Shown here: in pieces, positions 1 to 9,243 of the stretch
Position numbering within the stretch: the stretch's first letter is position 1
Layout of the letters: each line of letters opens with the position of its first letter
Assembly (NCBI GenBank): GCA_027604705.1
Contig: JADHYV010000141.1
Span: forward strand, 1-26,213
Source: Allomyces arbusculus
Lineage: Eukaryota > Blastocladiomycota > Blastocladiomycetes > Blastocladiales > Blastocladiaceae
DNA length: 26,213 nt
Direction of reading: 5' to 3'
Translations under genes and position numbers: made by a program
The notes under the pieces: generated by a model
Databases searched by the model: none
What the model saw: only the letters and a program-made list of their open reading frames with translations
What the model was told of the DNA's origin: nothing

Positions 1-153
1 ACGCGGCAGCGGCAGCAGCACGCGTGCACACCTTGCCCGCGGTCGTCACGATCTTATAGGGCGGTTCAACGCACTAGAGGAGGCGCGAAAGAGGAAGAAT
101 TTGACGGGGAAAGTTGGTTAACGCTGGGCACATTGCAACGACACAATCTGGTG
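1..153. other. Window edge, no gene seen
   Basis: No reading frame with recognisable protein features was found. On the minus strand this is the 3' flank of the secreted-protein gene that ends at 154. Confidence 0.4.
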
Positions 154-697
154 CTAACAAATTAGAAGTGCGTACTGGGGCAGACTTGACGAACATCTGG
201 CGTAAAGATCGCCAGCAGTCGCGACCAGCTTGAACCCAAACAACTCCGCCATTCCCGCCAGCAGATGAAAGTACCCTTTAGAGAAATTGGCCACTTTTAA
301 GCTGTCCTCAGGCTTGATGATGCACTTGCCACCCGTCATGGGCGACGACGTGACGCCTGCAGGGAAACAAACAGGCAGAAGATAATCGCGACAATCATTC
401 GCTTTGTTCCACTTGCCCATGGCCAGTCTTGATATTTCATGCACCCTTGTCTTGGCTGTTGATTGAGCACCTGGGATTGTTCGCCAGCGCAGCCGTTGTC
501 CGTAACGATCAGGCATGCTTGCGTGGTCGGCGTGATCGCGTATTTGGCAAAGGCCATCGACCCGACGACACTGTCACCGAAGTATCATAATACCACCCGT
601 CTGGTGTCATGTCTATAGTCCCAGAGTGCGTTGAACCGGCCGCGAAAACGAGCAAGGCGAGCGTCGCAAGGAGTGCGATCGTATTGAAGTGATCCAT
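154..697 (-). pseudogene. Broken small secreted-protein gene
   Basis: On the minus strand a start at 697 opens a typical signal peptide (MDHFNTIALLATLALLVFAA). The sequence then continues as one plausible protein only by changing frame twice: first near 575, where the reading moves from ...DGWYYDTS into SMAFAKYAITPTTQACLIV, and again near 450-480, into a C-terminal part containing SLKVANFSKGYFHLLAG and ending at 154. The pattern (a TxQACLIVTDxxC block, a short loop, then a 'sFsKGxFxLxaG ... KLvA' block) resembles small secreted beta-rich proteins of fungi; that family match is from memory and unnamed. A related fragment lies at 6827-7080. The two frame changes suggest a pseudogene, although base-call errors or an unusual intron cannot be ruled out. 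No function can be given. Confidence 0.5.
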
Positions 698-799
698 GGC
701 CGAAAGTGGTGCACGTGCGGGTCGAAAGCTGGGAAGCCCGCGCGAAGGCGAAAGTTAGAATTCGTGTCGAAGGGCTGTTGAAGGAGAGAATTGCTCGGG

Positions 800-871
800 A
801 GCAGTTCGCCGACCGGCAAGTGTACGAGGAAGGGCATATGCTGCGTGTCAACTGGACGCGCGTGGATAAGA
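800..871 (+). pseudogene. Neuroguidin gene fragment, inverted
   Basis: About 70 bases read FADRQVYEEGHMLRVNWTR in the plus strand, nearly the same as FADRQAYEEEHMLRVNWTR of the intact neuroguidin gene on the minus strand (near 13900-13970). The match stops abruptly on both sides and no start or exon structure remains. The orientation is opposite to the intact gene. It lies just beyond the 3' end of the inverted ATPase-tail copy, matching the order seen at 12-13 kb, so it is best read as part of a duplicated block and not as an independent gene. Confidence 0.75.
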
Positions 872-1214
872 TCATTTCACGTCTGCTGCCACGAAACCCG
901 AAGATCGGGCCATGTGTCGACGTACTCCATGCGGAACCATATCGACTGCATACACTGGTGCTCGCTTATGCGGCTGGCTCCTGAGAATACAGAGCATGCC
1001 GTTTCGCCCTTCCGATGTGATATTCATGCGGTCCTGATAAAGAATGCGCTTGTTGAAGGGTACGAAGAGGTATCACTTTCCACACATTCACAATGTCATG
1101 GACCAGGCTGTCACAATGAGATACGGGTGCTTGCGGATCTTTTGACTTGTCACTCTGATGTCAGTTTCTCTCACGGTGCTTGGTGGTGACACAGCACGCC
1201 GCCGTGGCAAACGA

Positions 1215-2940
1215 TGCGGCCGCCTCCATGTCTGGAACGTCCTCTCCATGTCTGAACCGGCACGTTCCAGGTCCGAAACAGCCTCATCCCGCGCCGAAAC
1301 CCGCGGTTCGTACGGTGGTGGCGGCGGAAAATCACCGCCATGCTCGTCGGCAGAAACCTGCATGATGCACCCGAAGTTGGCGAGGGCGTGAACGTCCACC
1401 TGCTGATGCGCTCGGCCGACGACGTCCATGACAACGAGCGACCCGGGGGCGGCCGGCATGCGCGCATGGGCAGCCTGGCCAGGACGGGTAGCCGGGTTGG
1501 AATATCAATCGCAGCAATATCGATCTCGATTCGTGCAATTGTCTGGGTGGAAAGGATCGACAAAGCGCGGTTGACGCCAGCGATCAGTGCTGGGGGAACT
1601 ACAGGTGCATTGGAGAGGGATGCTGACGCGGCAAGCTTGCCAAGCTTGGAATGAACGAGGGAAATTAGTGATCGCAGAGGACGAACCGCCAACCGGTGTC
1701 ACAGACCCCACGCTGTACACTTCGACTGTGTTCAAAAACAGGTCGTCAAAGAGATACACATTCGGCATCTTCATCAGGCGCAGCACCAACTTGTTGAACC
1801 CAATCGCCGATCCGACCTGAATCGATTCAATCGGGACGCGCCATTGTACTTACTGGCCGTCGGTGGCCAGCAGCTGAATGTCATCGACACAGAGCGTACG
1901 CGACTCCCACCCGAGCTGGATATCCGGGCCAATGGCGGGAGCTTGAATGTTGACTTGGACGTTGATTTTTGGAAGCAAGTCGGATGGCGACCGAAGACGC
2001 ACGCGCAGTTCCCAGCCGTTGGGGACCACGAGCACCGCACGTGGTCGAAATCTGAATAAACGCAAGTCAGTGTCAGAAAGTACTAGAAATTTGGTCGACG
2101 AGTAGACGGTGGATGGAAGGAAAGTGACAAAAAATTGAGCCAACACATCCGCACTCGCAGCACCTCGCCCATGGAACTGGTCGGATTGTTCATGGGGATG
2201 ATCCAATCGGGTTCGCCGACGTGGCGATCAGGTCCTCGGCAAGGCGGCGAAAACAAGACAAAAGAGCATATTGCTCCAACGAAAACCCGCCCTTCATCGC
2301 CGCGTGCCTTACTGACGTGTGAGTGCACTCAGGCGCTGCGAAGCCGGCAAATTGAGCAGACTCGTCCCATATCATTTTTGCCAACTCGGGGGCATACTCC
2401 TCGGCCACATCCTGCTTCTGCTTCCCCATCCGCAACTCTTATTGCGCTCATCGCCTTCACCCGCCATGACGGCCATGTCTTGCTCATACTCCTCCACCTG
2501 CCCCGCAACTTGCTGCATGTCTTCTTCGCGCGTCGAGACCGTGTCTGTACTCTTCTCTTCGGCCACAGCTTGCTCCACCTGCTCTGTTGGCCCCGCAAGC
2601 CCTCGTGCCTCATCTTCATCGTCGCTTCCGCTCGCCTCCACCTCCTGGCCTCCACCTCGCAGGCCGCGATCCGGCACGCCTCTTCTTCCCCTTCATGATC
2701 CAAAGCGCTTGTATCAATGCAACTGTCGAGCTGCGGCAAGGTCAAGAGCGTGCGATGCTGGCCGTCCATGGCCGTCTGCAGGGTCTGGCCATTGTCGCAT
2801 GCCGGATTCACTTCCGGATTTCGAAGCAGGTCCGTGACCGCGTCGACAAACCCAGCATGCACCATCGCAGCGAGAGTCTCTGAGAGGAGCGCAGCCTTGA
2901 TCGTTTCCGGAACGAGCAAATGCGTGTGAATCGCGTCGTA
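1215..2940 (-). pseudogene. Decayed inverted copy of ATPase C-terminal half
   Basis: Read from 2940 down to 1215 this matches, in order, the part of the plus-strand ATPase locus from about 10225 to 12060: the YDAIHTHLLVPETIKA block, the ankyrin-like stretch (DAVTDLLRNPEVNPACDNG), a charged Glu/Arg region, RHVGEPDWIIPMNNPTSSMG, the beta-rich block with LGWESRTLCVDDIQL, a VYLFDDLFLNTVEVYSVGSV segment, and the tail DFPPPPPYEP. The AAA+ domain itself is absent, so no Walker motifs remain. Several frame changes separate the blocks, so it is a pseudogene. It keeps an apparent intact intron acceptor (TTATTCAG before the ATTTCGACC exon) that is altered in the plus-strand copy, and it keeps the frame after DWIIP that the other copy has lost. 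Divergence from the plus copy is considerable, so the duplication is not recent. Confidence 0.75.
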
Positions 2941-3051
2941 GACGGGTGGACGCTATCAATCGGCCCGTTTCTCTTGGCATGCAAAACTGTCGCATCAGGC
3001 CGCAATATGTTGACAAAGCGGAATATCATCATATCAACGATGACAAGCAAA

Positions 3052-4470
3052 TCACGAACAACTGGGCCAGTGCCAAGGCGCTGCGCGCGGCGCCGCAGGT
3101 CCAGCGTGCGCCGGCGCACTCTGTGGTGCGGGCACGGTTGGAAATAGAACGCCCCGAGAAGGGCGGGTCAGGATCGGAGGTGGAGGAGGGGCGTGGTGAT
3201 GCTGCGGAGCAGTACGGGATGCAAGAGGCGAGTGCGCGGGGTGGGATGGGGAAGACGACATGGGCGACCAGTGCGCCGCGTCCAGCGGAGCGTTGGGCGA
3301 CCAGCACAGATCGGGTGCGTACGGTGGTGAGGCGACAGGCGGCGAGGTCATGAAGTAGGGCTGGACGGGAATGGTCGGCGACCACAAGTAGCCCGCAGGC
3401 ATGGGGGAAATTTGCATTGGGGGCGGCGCATTGGGCCAGGCCACGGGCGACGCGGGAGACCGGACACTTGCCGGTGATGCGCCAGGCCAAGGACCGGCCG
3501 GTGGTGGAGATTGTGCGCTCGCGGGTGACCACAATGACCGTGCCGAACCACCTCCATACGGTGGAGTGCGACCCGCTCCTCTTCCACCACGTCCGCGACC
3601 AGCACCACCGCCGCCACCACGCGCAAATCGCCGGCGTCCACGCCGTCGTGACCCCTTGGCTTGCGGCGGCGTTCCCGGCGGCATCGCGACGTTACCCTTG
3701 GCCCACACATTGTTCGCCACGTCCTGTACCGCCTTTGCAAGCGAAAGCGCACCTTCACGCGCACGCAGCCGTTCAGATTTCAATCGGTCGCGCTCCTCGA
3801 CCGCACGGCGCTCGCGATCTGCCGCTGCTCTCGCCTCGGCACGTCGCCTGCGCTCCGCGTGCCAGGCCGTGTGCACGTCGTCGGCACGGCTCTTCCACGC
3901 GCGCCACGCGCGCACGGCCGTGACTGGGTCGGCATTTGCAATCTGGTCACACAGATCGCCGACAGCGAGTCCCGTCTGCTCCCACAACAAACCGGTGTAC
4001 TGCGCAACGTTGTCGTAGAGCGGAAACGCGTGAGTGAGCGGCGGTGCGCCGCCAGTAGAAGGTGCAGCAAGTGCGAATGCCGGATCGAATGCGGGACTGG
4101 CCAAATCGAGACGCGGGTCGACGGGTCCAGCGGGTGCGCGGCCTGTCCAGTCGACCGACCCGGCACGGTGCAATGGCGGAACAGGCGGACACGGTGGGGC
4201 ACCGGGTGCTGGCGGCGGCGCGGTGCGCAGGTCGGCAGCAGAGACAGACGCAGCGCGCGCTCCCACGGGCAGACCCGACCGTGTCGGGGCCGATCGGCGT
4301 GAACTTGCTTTATGGCGCGGAGGCGTTTCGGCTGCATGGTTCCCGTGCACGTATACGGGTGTCGCACGGAAGACGAGCTTGGGCGCGGCCGGATGGTTAG
4401 CGAGCTCGGTAAGGGGTCGCGTTGTCGCTGTCGTTGTCGTCGTGGATGAGGGTGCAGCTGGATGGGCCAT
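3052..4470 (-). CDS. Pro-rich protein with helical segment and RGG box
   Basis: A 472-residue frame from ATG 4470 (context GCGCCATGG, a good eukaryotic start); the frame is open further up to an ATG at 4722 (556 residues), but that extension reads like leader sequence rich in CCACC repeats. I do not recognise the family. Visible parts: a low-complexity Pro/Ala/Thr N-terminus; a probably folded stretch (FPLYDNVAQYTGLLWEQTG and following) leading into a long charged helix rich in Arg/Glu/Ala, likely coiled coil, around residues 190-250; an Arg/Gly cluster (RRRGRRRFARGGGGG, RGRGGRGAGR) near residues 275-305, typical of RNA binding; then a disordered tail with four WSP tripeptides. The RGG box suggests an RNA-associated role, which is inference. 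The gene diverges from the epoxide hydrolase; the two starts are about 470 bp apart. No intron is required. Confidence 0.6.
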   Translation of the reverse strand: MAHPAAPSSTTTTTATTRPLTELANHPAAPKLVFRATPVYVHGNHAAETPPRHKASSRRSAPTRSGLPVGARAASVSAADLRTAPPPAPGAPPCPPVPPLHRAGSVDWTGRAPAGPVDPRLDLASPAFDPAFALAAPSTGGAPPLTHAFPLYDNVAQYTGLLWEQTGLAVGDLCDQIANADPVTAVRAWRAWKSRADDVHTAWHAERRRRAEARAAADRERRAVEERDRLKSERLRAREGALSLAKAVQDVANNVWAKGNVAMPPGTPPQAKGSRRRGRRRFARGGGGGAGRGRGGRGAGRTPPYGGGSARSLWSPASAQSPPPAGPWPGASPASVRSPASPVAWPNAPPPMQISPMPAGYLWSPTIPVQPYFMTSPPVASPPYAPDLCWSPNAPLDAAHWSPMSSSPSHPAHSPLASRTAPQHHHAPPPPPILTRPSRGVLFPTVPAPQSAPAHAGPAAPRAAPWHWPSCS

Positions 4471-4603
4471 GGCGCGACTTGGAGGATCCGACGCGGCGCG
4501 CGGGCCGGAGCGCGGGCCGCGCGCGCAGTGCGGGGACTTGGAACGCGTCCGCGGGCCACAGTCGTCGTCGGTGCGGGGGAGCGTTCGCGGCTGTGGCAGC
4601 GGT

Positions 4604-4641
4604 GGCGGTGGGTGGCGGTGGGTGGCGGTGGAGAGGGTGGT
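4604..4641. repeat. GGCGGTGGGT short tandem repeat
   Basis: Three near-perfect copies of a 10-base GTGGCGGTGG-type unit followed by a related GGTGGTGG run. It lies between the two possible starts of the minus-strand Pro-rich gene and favours the downstream start, because the repeat would otherwise encode a Pro/His run. Confidence 0.6.
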
Positions 4642-4938
4642 GGCGTGCGGTGGAGAAATACAGCTGACCGGTAATGAGCGGCCAAGTGCTTTTGACATGC
4701 CCACAACCAGCGCTCCACACAAGGATTATCCACCGCATCCCCTTGACGCGTGCTTGCTCGCGTTTGCCTCTGCTTCGGTTCGGCAGTCGGCACCGTCGGT
4801 TCGGCTGATGCTCACGACCATGGCCATCACCAGCAATACTCCGACTATGATTCGACCCACGCTGCCGCGACCGCGCTCCCTCTAAAAGACCGTCTCGCAC
4901 CGACTGGCACGATCGACGCGACCACAACGATCAGCAAA

Positions 4939-6404
4939 ATGGCCAACCGCGAGTCGCCTGCGCAAGCGCGCTTTACCATGGACCCGGCTGACCCCGAGTC
5001 CTTCAACCACTGCTTTGCTGCTGTCGCCAACGGCAAGCGCATGCGTACGGTCAATCACTTCATAGTGCCCTAGCGCCATGATACGTGCGCATGTCGTCGC
5101 GAATGCTTCCACTGGTCTTTGCAGAGCCACGACTGACAATTTTGTATCATCGACGCGTTAATCGCGCAGACTATGTCGATCAAGGCCCTGAGTCGGCGCA
5201 CGTCGTGCTTTTCCTCGTGCACGGGTTCCCTGACGTGCGTTTCTTTTGCTCAAAGATAGAGTCTGCTTGGTGGAGCGCGCGTCCTCAAATATTCGTGCTC
5301 CTCTCATAGATCTGGGCCGGCTGGCGCAAAGTCATTCCAGGCCTTGTCGCCCGGGGCTACCGAGTCGTGGTTCCGACCATGCGCGGGTGCGGTCTGTCTG
5401 ACACGGCGCACGCGCCGCGCAACGACACCCAGGCGCTGTCGCAGTACTCGATCCGCGCGCACTGTCTCGACTTGGCGCTGCTCGCGCAGCAGCTCGTGCC
5501 TGTGAGCACGCGCAAGTACCACAAGCTAGTGTGGATTGGCCACGACTGGTGCGTTGTTCAATCGCATACCTCGGCCTATGTGTGATCACCTGTGCTGACC
5601 CGTCATGCCCACAATTTAGGGGAAGCTTCATCGTCTTCCGCATGCCGCTTCACCACCCGCAGCTCGTCGACGCGGCCGGCAGTCTGTGCGTCCCCTACTC
5701 GCCGCCGCACACGCACTTCTACCCTACGCGCGACCTGGAAAAGATTCTGCCGCATTTCGCGTACCAGGTCGTCTTTGACGAGCAGAACGTCGAGCCCGCC
5801 ATGGACGCCAATGTCGAGCGCGCGCTGACACTCTTCTTCCAAGGGCACACGGGCCACCTCGACCTGAGCATTTTGTCAAAAGTGTTCCTGCCCGGCGCCG
5901 ACACCGCCAATTTGCACCCGCCGCTCGAGTCGCTCGTGCCCGGGTGTGTGCTGCGTACCGACGACAAGGTGTGGGACTATTACGTGCGCATGTTTCAGCG
6001 CACGGGGTTCCACGGCGGCATCTGCGGGTACCGCGTGCGCAAGATCAACTTTGACGACGAATTGCCGCTTCTCAAGGCCGATGCAAGCTGTCGCGTGATC
6101 AAGGTGCCGTTCTTGCTCGTGACGGTCGGCCGCGATCCGTGTTTCCCGCCGACCATGGGCGCGCACCAGGGCCAGTTCTTGCCCAAGCTCACGGTCAAGG
6201 TACGCGATGGAATCGTTTTCGGAGGGTGGGTGCAGTTCACTGAATTGACTGAACGGTGGACTCTTCTGTTCATAGCACATTGAGCTTGCCGGTCATTGGG
6301 TCAATCAGGAGCAGCCCGAGCAGGTCGTCGATCACATCTGGTCGTGGCTGCAATCCGTTAACGCGACCGAGTGGGGAGGCGCCATCTACAAAGTCAAGCT
6401 GTAA
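4939..6404 (+). CDS. Soluble epoxide hydrolase (alpha/beta-hydrolase)
   Basis: Five exons (4939-5044, 5170-5234, 5310-5548, 5620-6199, 6276-6404) join in frame to a 372-residue protein; all introns are GT...AG and 71-125 nt. Epoxide hydrolases open epoxides to diols through an ester intermediate. All expected catalytic parts are seen: HGFPD oxyanion-hole motif (His53), nucleophile Asp136 in GHDWG, lid tyrosine Tyr274 in TGFHGGICGYR, acid Asp309 in VGRDPCFPP, and base His337 in AGHWVNQE. The splice junctions fall inside HGFPD|IWAGWR and GHDW, and joining restores both motifs, which supports the model. The start at 4939 (CAAAATGGCC) precedes FNHCFAAVANGKRMHYVDQG, the usual N-terminal strands of the family. 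There is no signal peptide, so it is probably cytosolic or peroxisomal; the C-terminus KVKL is not a clear PTS1. Other alpha/beta-hydrolases such as haloalkane dehalogenase are less likely given the Tyr motif. Confidence 0.93.
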
Positions 6405-6681
6405 TTGACATGATGGTGGGAACACCGAGGTCCCGCGCGTTGCGCTTCATGTTGTCATGGCCACAACGGTGAAATTCAAATACATATTTCTTTTGCGTCC
6501 AGAGCCTTTGTAGAGGGAACGTCAGAATCGGACCTTCACGGTCTCTTACTTTCGAAAGCAAGGATTTGACTTGGCACGACCAGCTTCACAGCATCGTGAC
6601 TTCCACTCTTCCATCCAAACACCAAGTTTACCCGACCGCTGCACAGCCGCCTGAACGGCGGTGCGCAACATTTCGAAATCG
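6405..6681. other. Intergenic stretch before TATA box
   Basis: No supported gene. It holds the 3' flank of the epoxide hydrolase (TTTTGCGT region, less GC-rich) and the upstream region of the broken secreted-protein gene at 6827. Confidence 0.4.
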
Positions 6682-6688
6682 TATAAAA
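6682..6688 (+). promoter_or_regulatory. TATA box
   Basis: TATAAAA lies about 140 bases before the ATG at 6827. It is one of very few clear TATA boxes in the window and would suit an inducible secreted-protein gene, but the gene it faces is now broken. Function is inferred from sequence and position only. Confidence 0.45.
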
Positions 6689-6826
6689 CAGGCTACTACC
6701 GGCCGACGCTCTCGAGCAGCTTCTCAGCAACGACAGAACGACTTGGATTCCCGCGCAGCAACGCGCGGCCAATCTTCCCGTGACTCGACCACCAAGTCTA
6801 CGCACGCACGCACACGCACGGACGCC

Positions 6827-7080
6827 ATGGCTCCGCACGCAACGATCACGCTTGCCGTCGCCGGATCGGCGTATGCGCTGACGACCATCACCTCGCTCGA
6901 CACGTGAATTCGATTCTTTTTATTGAAGCCAATACTTTGACCTTGGACACCTTCTCGTTCACGGTGAGCGAGCAAGCGTGCCTGATTGCGACCGACTCGG
7001 CCTGTCCTGAATAGGAGTTCCAGGTGGCCATCAACGGCCAGGATAAGGGTGCGTCCACGCTAATGCCGCGCCGCTGAAAG
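6827..7080 (+). pseudogene. Second broken secreted-protein fragment
   Basis: An ATG at 6827 (GACGCCATGGCTC) opens a hydrophobic leader (MAPHATITLAVAGSAYALTT) that ends at a stop at 6905. A second frame then gives TLTLDTFSFTVSEQACLIAT, an in-frame TAG at 7012, and FQVAINGQDKG before another stop. The 'TVSEQACLIATDSACPE' part pairs with 'TPTTQACLIVTDNGCAGE' of the minus-strand gene at 154-697, so both belong to one small secreted-protein family. The break between leader and body cannot be explained by a normal-sized intron (only about 25 bases are available). It is therefore called a pseudogene; function unknown. Confidence 0.5.
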
Positions 7081-7213
7081 TAGCGTGCGGCTCCAGATCA
7101 AGGCGTGACACGTTTCTGGGTTTCGCAACATTGGGAAAACGTCGCCGTCGGCGGGCGGCTGCGACCCTACTTCACGAAGTTGGCCCACTCGAACGATGCT
7201 CAATCGAGCTGGA

Positions 7214-7271
7214 GGTGCTCAATCCATGCTAATCGGCCCTCGATTAGCCGATTCAGAATCAATTGAGCACC
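7214..7271. repeat. Nested inverted repeat (hairpin)
   Basis: GGTGCTCAAT at 7214-7223 pairs with ATTGAGCACC at 7262-7271. Inside it, AATCGGC at 7231-7237 pairs with GCCGATT at 7247-7253, giving a two-tier stem of 10 and 7 base pairs with internal loops. ATTGAGCACC also occurs near 463-472 and 13574-13583. It could be a remnant of a small mobile element or a structured transcript part; nothing in the sequence decides. Confidence 0.6.
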
Positions 7272-7357
7272 CAGGGGAGTAAGAAAATGGCAAGGTCCGC
7301 ATTTGTCAATTTAAAAACTCTCCTGTCGATTCAGGTTCAGTTTGAGCAAATTACGTC

Positions 7358-7447
7358 TCGATTGACACCCTTGCAAGTCGATTGACCTCCACCCCATATC
7401 GATTGGCCTCCACCCCAGCTCGATTGACCTCTACCCATGCTCGATTA
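7358..7447. repeat. 21-nt tandem repeat (TCGATTGACCTCCACCCC-like)
   Basis: TCGATT begins at 7358, 7378, 7399, 7420 and 7441, giving about four units of 20-21 bases that drift gradually. On the minus strand the units read as a seven-residue repeat (VEVNRxG), but no credible gene contains it. It ends just before a CTCAG acceptor-like site at the start of the third ATPase-tail copy, so it may have lain in an intron of that former gene. Confidence 0.7.
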
Positions 7448-7449
7448 AT

Positions 7450-8133
7450 CTCAGGCGCGTGCCCATCGACTCCATCCGTCTCAACTCGACCGTCGGCTTC
7501 CACAAGGTTGTGGTGCACCTGACCTAGGTGAAAACACGGTGCTTTTTGGCAAGCTGTTCCTCGACATGGTCGAGATGCGCCTGGTGTCCCCAATCGACGC
7601 GCCCGCTGCACCGTTGTAGCCGGCGACGGAACCCGTTACTGCACAGCTCGCTGGCTGCACCTTCCGGGCCTTCTCCAAGTTCGACGAGACTGTTGCGTCT
7701 GCATCGTCTGGCCCGCCCCTTCTCGCAGCTCCCGCGTCGTACGAGGCGAATGCGCTGCACGCCGTAGACACTCTCCACCCGGACAATCGCACTGTCATGG
7801 ACCCGCAATGGGCAAACATCCACGTGACCGCGGCGACGGCAGCTCGGGCACCCGAGGTCGTGCCTGTGCGTGCATAGCAGCCGACAGCTGGAATGCAAAT
7901 GGGCATGGACGATTTGGGCAACTAAATCAGCAAATGGACGTCCACAGCGAGTTGCCGCCGCCACCTTACGCGTCACCGGCTCCAGGAGGCAGGACGAAGC
8001 TATTACGGACCTCGAGGAGGTGGCTCGGACAATGGAGCGGTCTGTGCAGCGCTTGATAGCGACATTCCGGCCCTGGAACCATCTGAGCAGCAGGCCGCTC
8101 TGGCCATCTAGTCGCGCAGCTGATGGCTGTTGA
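7450..8133 (+). pseudogene. Third decayed copy of ATPase beta/PPxY tail
   Basis: The sequence matches only the last part of the ATPase locus. RVPIDSIRLNSTVGFHKVVV corresponds to RVPVEPVQIGSALGFNKLSL of the 9-12 kb locus, LFLDMVEMRLVSPI to LYLNTVKVYRVESVAPI, VDTLHPDNRTVMDPQW to VDPIHPDDRTIRDPRW, and ELPPPPYASP to DFPPPPPYEP. After the PPPPY motif it reads DEAITDLEEVARTMERSVQ, which matches DEAVSDLERAGSDMERTFQ of the inverted copy at 1.2 kb, so a short C-terminal coiled coil is an old part of the tail. In-frame stops (for example the TAG after VVVHLT near 7524) and frame changes show that it is no longer coding. The block between the MDD(L/V)G motif and the PPPPY motif is shortened. Confidence 0.7.
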
Positions 8134-8767
8134 GAGAAGCGTTGCATGTTTAACCCTGATGTCCATCTTCTATACACATATGTTTACCTGCTTGTAAATA
8201 CGACTGGCGCTTCAAAGACCGACATGTTGAGCCCTGGCACAGGTGCACTTGGCCATGGACGTCTACGGTTGTTGACAAGCAGTCTCCTCGCTCGCGTGTC
8301 CAGGCAGGTTGGCTCAATCATTACCACCAAGGGTATGACAAGAGTGGAGGAAGCTGGCTCCCAGCCACTGTTTGAATGACTGAGCAAGTTGCGCTCGAAG
8401 TGTACAGTTGCATGCATGCGCGACAAAGCACGTCGAAAAGCTCAAAACGTTTCCCCTATGGAAGGCAATGGCGCTTCCGCAATAATTCAACTGGTAAGCC
8501 TTTCCATGTTTTCCCTGACCATCGACTTGCCTGAGCTAGACGACAATCATACGTACTTGGGCCCGCAATTGAAATGATTCGCAATGATTGACCATGCGAC
8601 GGCTTCACCCAAACAGTTTCGAGAATCGCGGCAAGCAGCACACTTCAGAGGAATGCAAGCGTCAGGCAATCTGCTGTGTTGGGTGTCACAATCAACAGTT
8701 ACCGGACCTCTTGTACGTTGAGATGCACCCCGTGCACATAACTTCCTCCTCCCGCTAGTGTTTATAT
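8134..8767. other. Gene-poor stretch, nothing recognised
   Basis: Short open frames occur on both strands, but none shows domains, credible splice structure or relation to other parts of the window. Base composition is less GC-rich than in the genes, which fits non-coding DNA. Confidence 0.4.
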
Positions 8768-8813
8768 GAGAAGAGAAGAGAAGAGAAGAGAAGAGAAGAG
8801 AAGAGAAGAAGAG
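8768..8813. repeat. (AAGAG)n microsatellite
   Basis: About eight uninterrupted AAGAG units followed by AAGAAGAG, located some 430 bases upstream of the probable ATPase start. It is likely to vary in length between strains. Confidence 0.95.
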
Positions 8814-9243
8814 TGACCGCAAGCAAGTTATCGATGTTGTACGGAAGGCTGACGAGAAAGGTTTATTACGCTTGTTAGTGCGTCTTCGTGCTTTTATGAT
8901 CCAACCGCACACTGTACTTTTTGCCTTGGCGCTGTTCTTCGAGGCTTATGCATCATCACTCTTGACGCCGCTTGTCGCCTACCAGTTGTATCAGCTAGGA
9001 AGTCTTTGTTCGAGTCGGAACCTCAAATATGTGGTCGTTCTAGGTCTTTTTTGTGGCTTTATGGGCAGTCTTGCAACTGCCAGATGTTCAGAAGTGCTTG
9101 GAGTGTCTGGTGTATCGATTAACCAGCCCAGCCTGCTGTTGCACGCTTCACTTCAAGAAGATCCATTTGCATCGTCCGAGTCTCTGCAATCTTCCCGCTA
9201 CTCACCAAGAAGCTTGAATCTCAAGGCCTGCGCATGTTCCGCG
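8814..9243 (+). other. Upstream region of ATPase, open frame of doubtful coding status
   Basis: The ATPase frame stays open upstream of 9244, back to an ATG at 8896 and beyond. The extra 116 residues contain two hydrophobic stretches (VLFALALFFEAYASSLL and YVVVLGLFCGFMG) and a Ser-rich part, with less GC-rich codons than downstream. Either the ATPase has a membrane-anchored N-terminus or this is leader/promoter DNA. I favour leader, since MoxR-family proteins normally begin shortly before the GRxE helix. Confidence 0.4.

Noticed and set aside
4034-4885. 283-codon plus-strand frame opposite the Pro-rich gene
   Set aside because: It is Gly/Arg-rich only because it mirrors the Pro/Ala codons of the minus-strand gene, and it shows no domain or helix pattern of its own.
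7358-7447. CRISPR-like array
   Set aside because: The units are contiguous, without unique spacers, and the context is eukaryotic.
7351-7611. Minus-strand frame with VEVNRxG heptads as a repeat protein
   Set aside because: The repeat is a drifting 21-nt DNA tandem array within a degraded region, and the rest of the frame lies opposite the ATPase-tail pseudogene.
8896-9243. Membrane-anchored N-terminus for the ATPase
   Set aside because: The frame is open, but codon composition differs and the hydrophobic parts are not arranged as a clean signal peptide or single span; kept as an alternative only.
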